A stretch of 64,000 nt of DNA from Klebsormidium nitens. Its lineage: Eukaryota > Streptophyta > Klebsormidiophyceae > Klebsormidiales > Klebsormidiaceae. Made by a program: the position numbers and the translations under genes. Position 1 is the stretch's first letter, and each line of letters begins with the position of its first letter. The stretch lies in the NCBI GenBank assembly GCA_000708835.1, contig DF237331.1, forward strand, positions 25,444 through 89,443, written 5' to 3'. Under the pieces are notes generated by a model that saw nothing but the letters and a program-made list of their open reading frames with translations, searched no databases and was not told where the DNA came from. Below, piece after piece: positions 10,765 to 22,530 of the stretch.

Positions 10765-11020
10765 TGTTAGAATTGGGTTAGCAATTCTGGTCAATCGAAT
10801 AACCAAGTGGTTGAGGAATCAACGGTCAAAGATACGAGTGATGAACGGCTGAGATTTAGGCGGGAAACGTTGTTAACGTTGATCAGGAAAGCTGAACGGT
10901 CCAGATTGAGTATGCAGATAGAGTGTAAGACTCTATAAAGACAGAGCAGATCGAACATGATTGTAATCAACATAACAGAGAAGCATGATAGAGAAGAGAA
11001 GGCGCCTGTGAAAGGCGCTC
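10765..11020 (+). repeat. 3' LTR of the older element, truncated at its right end
   Basis: It matches 3586-3835 with one substitution and a 6-bp AACGTT tandem insertion near 10874. TATAAA recurs at 10934-10939. After GGCGCTC it departs from the 5' LTR, so about 70 bp of its right end are missing; flanking sequence resumes by 11027 (CTTTTATGGG). Confidence 0.85.
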
Positions 11021-11049
11021 AGTCTGCTTTTATGGGCACCTCACAACGA

Positions 11050-14000
11050 ATTGAAAGTTGAGCAGGTGCCGCATGGGGAACGGGCAACGTCTAAGGAAAC
11101 TCTGTTCAGTTGAGCATCCGCGTTCGAATTCCCCCGAAAGGCTCTGAAGGCGCCACTTTCAAGTGTGAAAGACGTTATTGAAGAGCGACTTCAAAACAAT
11201 CCAATAGAAGAGCTTCAGTAGCTAGCCTCAATTTCTAGATCGACATATTCTACATGATAGACCTTGCAGACAGGAAAGGCCGATCAGACGAGGACAGTCC
11301 GTAACGACCAGTGCTGGCTCAGGCGTCTCTATGACAACAAGTTTGGCAGCCCATGGCACCACGAGGATCGCGTCCTCTTCGCACACTGCGGAGATTTTTA
11401 TAATAAGAGACAGAAACGATCTTATAAGGCCTCCGTCTAGATTGTCGGTTACGAGTTATTGCTTTCCACACCGTTTCACTACGGCTACGAGTGCGCCTCG
11501 ACTTTGCGTTACGGCTGCGGAAGTCGACAGGACGCAGCTAGCTAGAGGCTGGCGAAATCGAGCGTATCATTGTGCAAATTTCAAATTGTGACACAAACAG
11601 ATACGAGCAGTTTCAAGCCAAGTAATTTTCTGGTTGAATGGATCTAGAATTTCATGTAGAGTGAGCTTCAAGTGGTCTGTGTGAATCAACCCGATGCGAC
11701 ATACAAAGCCCACACAGACGAGGTGACAGCTTTGAATCGTTTCAAGAGGTTGCAATACAGAACCCTCTTGTAGTGCTGTTGTGCTTGTAGCGTAGCAGTC
11801 GTAAAAGTAAACCTTCCAGTCCTGGCCTTGCGCGGACTGCTGAAAGAAGAACAAAAGTAACGAAAGGAAACAACTTGGTTCCTCCAGAAAAGTACAAGTC
11901 TCTATTGACCTTCTGCGATCTTGCCTAGTAGCTCGATGAGGCAAGAGGTTTCTCCACTCGGCAAACTACGCTCCCGAAGAAGTGGGCAAGTGCTGCTTGT
12001 CTTTGCAGAGACTTACTCAGTAAAAGACTTCGTAGCCGGGCAATCGTCTGACCGTCTGCAACCAGTATCAAGAGTCCAATTGCAAGAGTACCATCAAAAA
12101 GGTGAAAAAGAACCGTATGCGGGGCTTCAGTACAGCAGCCCAGACATTTACGGAAACCTGTGGCGCCGAGTCAAGGAACACAAGCGCCAACTTCTCGACC
12201 AGCCCTTCATTGCCACTTGCCACGCTAGCACGACGCTCGGTACTGTTCTATTAGAGATCGTTGTCACAATGCGAGTGCAGCAATAAGCGCGGCGAGAAAC
12301 AAATCTTGGTTCACACCATCAGCTTTCATTGTCATAATTAGTGACCGCACACGAGAAGCGTTGCTAGATGCGGCGGCTTGGATACTTGACGAGCTGGACG
12401 AAGACCTCTGCCGAAGGTTTCCTTCGGCATGGAGTTCCGCCTTGCCACACGGCTTTCAACCCGCTTGAGCAAGAAATCATCTACAGCTTGAGAAGCCCCA
12501 GAAACGAATTGACGTGTTAAAACCTTATCTCTAAAGGTACCAAATCTATCAAGCTAGACTCGGTGCAGAGTGGAAAGTGAATTAGACCGGACAGACCAGA
12601 AATCAAACTCAAACCGCCCCAAATATCCAGAATGCTACTGCAAAGGATGATCAACGAAAGCTTGCATGTTAGGACCAAAAAAGCGAACGGACAGAATAAT
12701 GGCGAAAGCACTCAGAACACGGATAGCCGCAAGACGGACTCAACGACGGCCAAGGAAGTCGACGAATTTACTAACGCATCTGAGCAAGTGGGAGCTAGAG
12801 CTCGCGCGCTTCCTTGACACTGGATGCATAATCACGAAGAACAATTGGGCAGAAACAAATTCTCGAGGCCCAACGGGCCATGGCAAACTGGACATTTGGA
12901 ACAAAAAATCTAGCAAAGATATCAGTTTTAGTCACTGGACTAACCTATGCGCAATAGCTTTCGCCGTTAGTGGCTTAGCAAAGGGAAACTTAGAATCTCA
13001 TGATGGCCTATCGAAGCCGCGTCGTTCCCTTAAAGAAGAATTCTAAAGGAAAACCCACACAGTCAAAAAGGTGGACAAGGGGCATGTCCAACGTTGACGC
13101 TCGAGGCATGTTTGCCCTTGCGGTGTGAAACGGCAAAGGGACACCAGACACTTCAAAAGCTCGTGGGCTCCTTGAAAAAGTACTTGATGCACCTTTAGAT
13201 GATTAAAACGTTCAACTGCTGTATAACGTTCGGCCCTCTGTCACCACTGGCACTTTTCACAGACCAAAAATAACGTCGCATTTCATTGATCAGCCGCACC
13301 ACTCAGAGTCGGAGGTGTGGCTAACAAAAGGGCGGCACATTATTTGGTAAATTTGGCACAATGTTCTCGTGCTTTCTGATCAGAGGGTCGAAATGTCTGG
13401 TGGATTGTTCCCCACCAAAATTCAAAAGTTATAAGATTGTTGGACCCTCGAAGTGGCTCGAATGAGTTCTTGAGAAACGCATGGCGCTTCTATGTACCTG
13501 AAGCGTGGCGCCATCTGGATGTCATCCTTGTCAATCGTCGGATGGTTTACAAACCCGGGTCTCGACCCTTTTGTATGAAGCTTGGTCGGGCTGCTGCTTG
13601 GAAGGTATTGGTGCCGTGGGCAGGAACCCTTTCATACGTCGAAGCAGCGTACGTGATGTGAATTCGAGCTTTTTTAATCGGTTGAAAGGCATAAACGTCG
13701 ACGGATGTGGAGACACCGGGAAACTATTTCGAAAATGACTGAGAGGAAAGATTGGAAAGCGAAGCGCACGTAAAACACTTACCGTGGCTCAGATACAACG
13801 TAACTGAAGACTGGTGATGCGGGCCATGGCACCAGATTACATCATCCTGGCCTCGAACTTCAAATGGTTTCGTAGAGTCCTTTCTTCGAACGAAGCCGGC
13901 CCCTTGGCCCCATATATAGGTATAAAGTTTTTAACCAATCCGTTGCAAGTCAACATGACAGCAAGGGCCATAGTAAGCTCTTGCCCAAAAAAGGTCCGCA

Positions 14001-14905
14001 AATATCGTGTGATATCGAGCTTGCTTTAATCAGGGCTTTCTTTGCCCGGGGACCCACTCGAAGATCTCTTTGACAACCAGGCAGGAAAGTGGGCGGACTC
14101 CCAAGATTGATACAAGCGATGCGGGAGACACTAACAAGTCTGTACTTGGACCTGTCAGACTGGGCCCTGAAACGAGCTGTCAGCCCAAATTCAAAGCATT
14201 GGAGATCTAAAGCGTTTCCGAGCTTGTTTGACGCGCCTTGATGAGGCGATATTGAGTACTGCTACGGAGAACGAGAGGCAAGCCGTAACGTCACGCCCAA
14301 GGCAGAGTTTGACCAAGCAAGCCATATTGAAGGAAGATAGAGTACAGGCATAGGCAGTAGTCAAAAGCGCCCACATCAAGACAGAAGAACACGAAGCCGT
14401 GTAGGCGCCGCCCAGCACAAGTTGCTGAAGTTGCTGAACGCTTCTGATAGTGGTAGCTGTAGTATCCTGAATCAGCGATTCTGTTCTGAAGCAGAAAGTG
14501 CAGGACCGGTGCAGTCTTTCTGAGCAAGTGAGTCCGCGTCAAAGTAGCTACAGTGCATGCATACGTAAGAACAAACCCGTGAATGATCACGATTACAAAT
14601 TTTATGTTACATGTGAGGCGTCAGACACCCGAGCAATTAGCAGTGGCCTTTGGGGCCAGCGCCCTCGAATTGAGCAGCCTTCCTTGCCGCCTCTCTATAA
14701 GGAGATCCAAATTGGAGCTTATGGTAACCTGAAGGGCCGGGCGAATCCACACCAAGAAGGCGCCGGCCGAAAGCGGCGAGACCGAAATTCCCTCAAAGGC
14801 GTCCACCCGCAATCGAGTGGCCGTTCTCAAAGCAACTTCTCTAAAGTTCACCCTCAGTGCCGTGCCGTGTATGATGAAAGAACAACCTGAGATACTCTTT
14901 AACTT
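11050..14905. repeat. Left copy of a long diverged duplication
   Basis: This block is colinear with 19050-22530. Matching landmarks are GAGCATCCGCGTTCGA (11108 and 19087), GAGTGCGCCTCGACTTTGC (11488 and 19470), CGCCAACTTCTCGACCAGCC (12184 and 20200), GAAGCGTTGCTAGATGCGGC (12356 and 20376), GTGGCGCCATCTGGATGTCA (13505 and 21515) and the GGCCATGGCACCAGATTA core (13823 and 21840). Small insertions and deletions break every long frame, and no protein family could be recognised in either copy. It holds no gene I can support. Confidence 0.75.
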
Positions 14906-17900
14906 CGTAAGACGCGCTTGGTATATGCCGCTTATCGGTCGAGGTCCAAAGACAAGGTAGATTGGCGGTTTCGAATCCAACCAGGGCTCATACGATCTTT
15001 GCCGTTGCGTTTTCAAACGCATGGAACGCATGGCGATTTTACCGTAGAAAGGGAATCATAACAAACATATGCTGCTTGTTTTATGGATTCTATTCTTATG
15101 AGCCGATCAGCGGCTTCGTGTAGCTTCCCAGGCACAAGCTCTGGTATGACCTCCTAACCATATGTGTACCCGTAAACGCGGCTCAATACAGATCGGGCGA
15201 TGATTATATGGTTCGTTCCAGCCCGAGCTAAACAAGTCGACGACTCAATATCAACTTCGAAATGATGCAACGAAGAACACGGCTCGAGACGAGCATCCCA
15301 ACACCCGGTGCTCGAGTCTTAAAACGCCCTCTCAAAGTCAAGCAAGTGTTGTCGGAACTTGGCAGAGAAATTCAATTGGAGAGGAGACAATCCGACTTGA
15401 CTGGCTTAGGGGGTCTGTTGATCTCTCCCAGGCTCTGACGCGTCTACCTACAGCGGCGCCATCCGACTGTCATCTTTGCCAGTCCACTAGACGTTCAAAC
15501 CTCAGGATATCATTCAAAAAAGTTGACGCTTATCCTGGATGCTGGTTGGAGGCTTGTCCTCTGAAACAAGCACAAAACACCAGCGCTTGCTTGTCTAGTT
15601 TACGAAGCGACTTGAGATGGGGTTGACGATAATCGTGTGTCGCAATCTCCTTATCAGGTTCAAAAGCAGGCGCGTTTTTCTGCCCTTCAACTTAAGTGAT
15701 CTTGTCCTTTGGTCAGGCAGACCTCACCTGAATCCCGCCTAATGGATGGAGACGAGCCAAGTATTACAACAGATACCCCACGCACGGGCCGCCACCCCGG
15801 TCTGGTTGATGTGAAGACAAAACACCCTAACGAAGCCTTACACTTTAAGACGCTGCTTCGCAGGAAAGTGTCACTAGTACGCTTGTTTCCATGTCAAACG
15901 CGGAAGCTTTTACTTGGAATCGTTTCGAATATGCGAGAGCGACCAATTTAAGCAGGCCGGGGGCCGAACGGAGCGCTTCAAACGCAACAATGATGCGTTG
16001 CGTCGAGTCAAGAGCGACCGCGACAAGAAAGTGGATGGGAAAGGGCCCGGGCCATCTGCAAAACATCGAACGTCCCCACATGACAGTCGACCAGTCATGG
16101 CTCAGCTCACCAAAGGAAAATGGGGGACAAGCCGCCACTTCCGCGTCCCTCTTAGCCAAAAGTCCTCGAAAAGCGCCTCCTCATCATCTGCTTTCAAGAT
16201 CGTGCACAAAACAAGACGATCGAAGCGCACTGACTTGGAGGGCCGAGGGCTCGCGGACCTTACAGCAAGCCGCACACACGTGACTCTAGGCTGGAGACGA
16301 AGTGAAGGGTTGCTGTTTCCGGCCACCTTCTAGTAGTCTTAAGATGCTCAATTGACTGGATGGACTATAAATGCATTCGGATATTTGATATGCACCTCCC
16401 AAAAGCTTGGAAACGGGCAGGCAGGGTAGTTGCTCAGGAAAGTTTGCTAAATCAAAATCGGGTCAGCTTCAAAACTGGGACTGGAGCACTTCTTAAGCGG
16501 TGATTTATTGGTCAAATTGCTGCACCTGAAAGAACCTCACCGAACGGACCCGGTCTCAGTCAGATGGAGATTCACATGTGGGGCAAGCAGTGGGCGGTCG
16601 AAGTATTTTTACGGTTCCACGCGAGTGAGGCTCATTCGCGTCACTCAGCCGCAAGGGTTGCACCAGGCCCGGAGGAATGACGTGGAGCAAAGAAGACAGA
16701 AGCCACTTGCTAAACGTTCAGATTCCAATCAAAGAGCGGACCTGGCGGATCCAGCACCAAGAGGGAAAGGGTATGAAGGATACGGAGGCGACAGCTGGCT
16801 GAAATACTAAAGAGCGATCTAATCCCTTCTGACGCGTACTTAGCTACACAATAACTTGCGCCAGTCCTGGATGCTATCTTTGCCAATCTCCGTGAAGAAA
16901 CAACTTAGAAACCCGAAATCCGACCAGCGCCACGGGGTGCTCAGCTGAATTCTGCTTTGGAGGTCTTCGTGTCAAGCATTACACGTTTAATGGCCGGTTG
17001 AGATTGAAGTGGCTCGAGTATCCTCCATCAAGTGCGGGGCCCGAAGAACAGACTAGATCTTAGTATAAGAAGGAAAATATTTTGGAAACACCCGGAAGGA
17101 TGAGATAGTTCAGTCCTAAGCGAAGCCTGCACCGCAGATTGTGGCTCAGACAGACCAAGCTCTGCACAACTTACGAGTCTGATGCGGCCCAATATGGCAC
17201 CAGACTTGTAAGCTTCCTCCTAGCCAGCCTCCGAGTGTCACGAAAATTTTGATGAGTCACCTCTCAGACCTTCCAAAAAGCCTCACATTGAGTTCTTTCC
17301 AATGGAGCTGCAATCTTCAAAAATCGCGAGGCAGATTTTGCGGCTGATTCAAATCTGAGGGCGGAATTCGAGCCGGCTTTTGCGGCCTACTTCGGCCTAG
17401 ATGCATTCGAGACCCATCTGAGATCACAAACATACAGTTGGGCGGACTCCGTAAGTTGGAGCAAGTACTGGAGACCCGTTCTGGTATTATCTGGAGCAAG
17501 TACTGGAGACCCGTTCTGGTATTAGGCCCTCAGATTGGATGAGCCGTCAGCCAGAAAGCACCGGTGCTTTCGGTCGTACAACGCGAGCTCCGTGGGTCAT
17601 CTTAAGACCCACAACGATACGTGGCTCAGACGTCGATGTCAGAAGTACGGTGCGGCCGGTGGCCCCAGATAGAGCCATTCTGGCCTCAGAAATACAGTCA
17701 GACCGGTTCAAACCGAATTGCTTTTTCAAAGTTTCGAAAGAGCTTCAGATGATCTGTTTTGCCAATGGAGCAACAAGACTTAGTCGCAAACCCGGGGCTC
17801 ACGTTGTTGCTGGAAAAGACTTGAGCGTGTGAAAATATGCGAGCCTGCTTTCGGCTTTCTTTATCTGGAATCCATTGTCGCAGGTACCTGCGCTGACTTT

Positions 17901-19049
17901 GTAAGTCAACAGATTGACGTTGATTGGACCCCTGACCGGACTGGGTGAGTTTGACGAGTTGTCGGTTGAAAAGCAGTACCGGTACTCTTCAGCGCTTCTT
18001 CGCGAGCTTGTTTGACGGCGAGTAACGGTGACCATTGAGCACAGCTGAAAAAAATAACAACAAGGGCTATAGATTATATTCTGGACGGGGAAAGTCTGAA
18101 ATTCAACAGATTTTGAAGGACGAGGGGCTTTTTTTGGGCCCAATCCCAGGGACAAGAGAGTACGACGAGCGGGCGCCGCCCGCCCCTGCAGTAGCTGAAG
18201 TTTCTGGAACCTTGCTGATTATTTTAAAGCGGGTTCGTTTTGCATGAATCACCTCATCGGGAGCCGTGCAATCCAACTGAGCGGGCGGCTCGTCAAAGTG
18301 GCCGCACTCCGGTGAAGAAAAATCGGTCAAAACATTAGGAACTTCATGTTTCTGCGGTATGTATTACAATTGAGGCATCAGATATCGAGCACTTCGGCTT
18401 GCGTTGGCCTTCCGGGCCAGCATCGTCGATTCAAGCAGCCCTCCTTGCCATTTCAGCTGAGATGTTTTACGAGATGATTCTGCTGTATCATGAATCCGGA
18501 AGGGCACCTTCAATCCGTAAAGGCAGGGACTGGCGATTACCAAGTCCACAGTCTTCACTCGCACAATCGAGAGACCCGTTCGATTCAGATTGAGCAGCAC
18601 CTTCAATATGTGCCACTTTTATGGGGGGGAATTGTGGAGGTTTACAACTGCAGTACGGATGAGCCCGTAAGCTTACATCAATGGAGGTAGATGTTCTCTA
18701 GTGGGATTGAGCATCAATGAGAGAAGAGGCGAGGGATCTCGTGCGAGACATACGAGCATCTTTATATGCAGCCCACACGCCTGAGTACAAAAGCACGTGA
18801 GGGGTTCTGCCCCCACTGCTTTTTATGCTTGTTGCCGCCGGCCGGGTTGAACGTAAGCAGTAATAAACACGATGAAGCGCGTTGCTTCTTCGACCAGAAG
18901 AAGGGAAGACCTGTGCCACTGCCCGGTCTTTGCTGCGCTGCATCGTCTAGCTTGAGGCACAAGTGCTGGCAGACTACGTTGCACATGTCCAAATGACCTC
19001 CAGAGTCTTTTTACCTTTTTGGGCACCTCAGTACACATGTGATTACAAG
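14906..19049. repeat. Repeat-derived spacer between the two long duplicated blocks
   Basis: No recognisable gene. About 15430-15745 pairs with 2460-2790, and 18390-18625 pairs with both 1890-2110 and 3360-3585. Repeat-core copies lie near 15454, 16858, 17205, 17650 and 18411. Part of 17.1-18.4 kb has no counterpart left of the retrotransposons and accounts for most of the length difference between the two higher-order copies. Confidence 0.55.
17458..17524. repeat. Perfect 32-bp direct duplication
   Basis: A 32-bp unit starting GGAGCAAGTACTGGAGACCC at 17458-17489 is repeated without change at 17493-17524, a period of 35 bp. It is much younger than the surrounding diverged repeats. Confidence 0.9.
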
Positions 19050-22000
19050 TAGGTGAAGAAGAACAATTAAGACATCCATCTTAACACGAGCATCCGCGTT
19101 CGACCCATAGACCTTGAAGACGCACCCTCAAATCGGACAGGCGTTGCCAAAGAGCGTTTTTAGAGAAACATCCAACAAAGGAGCTTCAGGAGCAGCACAT
19201 TCTAAGTCGACTTCTTCTAAGTTGACAGTCGACTGTGTTGGAGATAAGTTGAAGTACTTATCTCCAACACAGACGAGGACAATACGGAACAAGCAGTGCT
19301 GCTCAGGCGTCTCGGCGACAAACTTCAACAAATGATGCAGCCCATGGCACCAGTATTGCGTCCTCTTTGCCACACTGAGGAAAATTGCATAACAGAAACG
19401 GTCTCATGGCCGTCATGAGGCCCAGAACGCAGTTACGAGCGTGAATGCTTTCCATACCGTTTCACTACAGCTGCGAGTGCGCCTCGACTTTGCATTACGG
19501 CTGCGGAAGTTGACAGGACGCAGCCAGCTAGAGGTTGGAAAAGCGGAGCGTATCATTTGTGCAAAGTCTAGATGTGACACACACAAAATCAAGCGAACTG
19601 AACAGCTAACTGATAGCAGGTTCCAGGTTGTGATCATCATGATGATGCCGAGGGAGTACCCAAACGATCGAGTGGGCTCTGTGGATAAAACCGATCCGAC
19701 AGACGTCCTAACCAACACCGACAAGGTGACAGCTTGAAAGCTGCTCAATAAGTCGCAGTTTGGATCTGTCTTGCTAAAATACGTTGTGCAGCTGATGGCG
19801 TAGCTATCGAAGAAAGTAAGGTGTTCCGTCCTCGCCTCACGCGGAATGCGAGAGAAACAATTTTAGAAGGTAATAATCGGGTTCCACCATGTACGTTCAA
19901 GCCCCTAGGTGGGCTTCTGACCTCTTGCCCATTGACTCGATGAGGCAGCAGATTCTCCATGCGCTGGGCAAAGCCCGCTACCAGATTAAGTCGCTTATGT
20001 GGGCGGGTGCTGCTTGCCTTGGCAGAGACATACTCAGTATGAGACTTCGTAGCTGGCAATTTTCTGATCGGCTGCAACCAGTATCAACAGCTCCAATTGC
20101 AAGAGACCATGTAAAAATCTGAAATAGAACCGTATGCGTGGCTTCAGTACAGGAGCCGAGATGTTTACGGAAACGTGTGGCGCTGAGCCAAGAGTACAAG
20201 CGCCAACTTCTCGACCAGCCTTTCCTTGCCACTCACCACAGGTTAGCGCGACGCGCCGTACCTTTCTATCACCGATCGTATGGAATAAGAGTGCTGCAAT
20301 AAGAGCTGTGACAAACGAATCTACTTCGATTTGATCACATCATCAACTTTCCAGTCATCTTTAGTAAGTGCATACGGGAAGCGTTGCTAGATGCGGCTTG
20401 GATAGTTGACGAGGAAGGTCATCGCCGAAGGTTCCTTCAGCATTAAAATCCGCCTTGCCACACCGCTTTCAATATACCTACCTCAGCAAGCCGTTCCCTG
20501 ACGTCTGAAAAGCCAGAAACTTACCAACATGGTGAACCCTTGATTATCTTGGAAGAACTTCGATTTCTACCAGAGTGCGTATTATAAGGTGCCTCACACC
20601 GGACAGATCCGACATCAAACCGGTGCCAATGTTTTGAAGGCTATTGCGGAAGCTTATCGACGGGGACTTGCATGTTTTGTCTAAAACCTTTTAGCGGTCA
20701 AGCAAACGGATAGATCAATAATGAAAGTAATCGAAACTCGATTAGGAGCTCAAGACTGACTCAAGGATGGCCAATGAACTCAACGAACTGCTACCTCATC
20801 TGAGCAAGTGGAAGCTAGAGTTCGCGTGCTTCCTTTACATCGAATGCAAACTCACCAAGGAGACTTGACAGAAAAATTCCTTGAGGCGTGACGGGTCATG
20901 GCCAATGTGGAATCTGAACCACAATCTTTTGCAGAGAAGTTTAATTCTAGCCACCAAGACAGTGCTGCTGCCGTGTGGAGCCGCAATTAGCAAGCAAAGG
21001 CGCAGAAATCATATGTGCTCTTAAGCCGCTTCGTATCGCTTTAGAAGACCTCTAAAGAAACCAAAATGGACAAATTTTAGGTGGACAAGGGGTATCTCCA
21101 ACTTTGACCGCGAGGCATGTGTTCCCGTGTGAAAAGCTAGAGAGACACCAGACCTTTGAAACGCTTGTGGGCTCCATGAAAAAGTTTGGAAAGCTCTTTA
21201 AGAGTACCACCTGACAACGGACACTGTCAAATTGAACCACTGTATAACTTCGTCCTTCCATCACCACTCAACGCAAACAGAAATATATATTGCGCTTCTT
21301 CAGCCGCGCCACTTGTATCAGACCAGAGGTATTCTCTGACACGCACTTTACTCGATTGATTCAATAATTATGCTTTCCGAGCAGAAGGTGGTAATGTCCA
21401 GTGGATCATTCTCCACCAATCTCATTCGTTATAAAAACAGGAAAAATGATGGACATAACAGCTGGCTCGAGGATCAACGCGCCGGTGCTTGTTCATGGCG
21501 CTTCTATGTACTTGAGCGTGGCGCCATCTGGATGTCATCCTGGCCAGTCGACGAACGTTTACAAGTTCCGGTTCTGACAAACAATTTCATACTGAGCTTA
21601 GGCTTTCGGCTGCTGGAAAGGTAGTCGTGCCAAGCATGCATGACACCTTACGTACACGAAGTGCAAAGCGATCCGAGCGTTCCCAGTCGATTGCAAGTGC
21701 CCAAACGAAGGACTACAAGACACCGGCCAGAAAACCATCTCGGAGACGAAAGGGTGGAAAGATCCGTCCACTTGAAAGCAAAGCCCACTTACACCGCTTA
21801 TCGTATAAACTCAGATCACAAGCTAAAGACTGGTGATGCGGGCCATGGCACCAGATTAGCGTCCTCCTGGCTTCAATCTTCAAACGTTTGTGTACAGTCC
21901 TCTCTTCTTCGTACGAAGCCTGCCACATATTCAGGTATGATTCCACCAAGCACTTGCAAAGTTCAGAAGATGGGCTAAATCGAGCTTGCAACAGACAAAG

Positions 22001-22530
22001 AAGCGCGCGTATGATGAGATCCAGAGCCTGCTTTAGGATTTAAATTGCCCGAGAATCACTCAAAATCTTTACGACAACACAACCAGGCGGGAGCTCAATT
22101 GAAACCTTGATGACAACACATTCAGGCAAATGGGCGGACTCCGTAGACCCGGAGCAAGATATATCGGAGATTCACTAGCAGAATCGAACTTGGATTGTCA
22201 AACTCGGCTCTGGAGTCGCCGGGATTTCAATCCGAAACTAAAGCGTTGATACTAGCGGTGGCCTATGGGGCCAGCGCCCTTGAGTCGAGCAGCCTTCCTT
22301 GCCGCCTCCGTAGGAAACTCAACGTTACGCTCATGGTTTACGGAAGGGTGAATTCTCATCTAGAAGGCCGGGAGTGGCGAGATCGAAGTCCCTCAACTAA
22401 AGCCGCAACCAAGTGGCCGTTCTATAAGCAACTTATTAATTGGACGTGTGTGATGAATTTCACCCTCAGCACCGTGCAAGGTATGATGAACGAACAGAGG
22501 GAATTACTTTTGTAGCCTCTTAAGACGCGC
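19050..22530. repeat. Right copy of the long diverged duplication
   Basis: Colinear with 11050-14905. It carries the same core copies and landmarks plus a hairpin insertion at 19233-19272 not found in the left copy. No gene is supported here. Confidence 0.75.
19233..19272. repeat. 17-bp-stem hairpin
   Basis: CTGTGTTGGAGATAAGT at 19233-19249 is followed, after a 6-nt loop, by its exact reverse complement at 19256-19272. The corresponding part of the left block (about 11280-11300) lacks it. Confidence 0.85.

Larger units (their letters stand above)
3586..11026 (+). mobile_element. Older non-autonomous Copia-type LTR element (Gag-protease only), split by a younger element
   Basis: The element starts TGTTAGAATTGGGG at 3586. 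Its 3' LTR begins at 10765 with the same sequence. Between the LTRs, ignoring the nested insertion at 4274-9246 and one AAAGC copy, there are about 2.45 kb with a primer site, a gag-protease frame and a polypurine tract (TGAGAGGAGG, 10755-10764). No integrase, reverse transcriptase or RNase H sequence is present, so it must have moved with enzymes supplied by another element. The 5' flank reads CCACTTT and the 3' flank CTTTTATGGG, which fits an ACTTT target duplication with its first base lost. A paralogous site near 18612 is uninterrupted and acts as an empty-site comparison. Confidence 0.85.

Noticed and set aside
12200-21270. Long duplicated blocks interpreted as a duplicated gene pair
   Set aside because: Frames are not shared between copies and indels are not multiples of three, so no coding constraint is visible.
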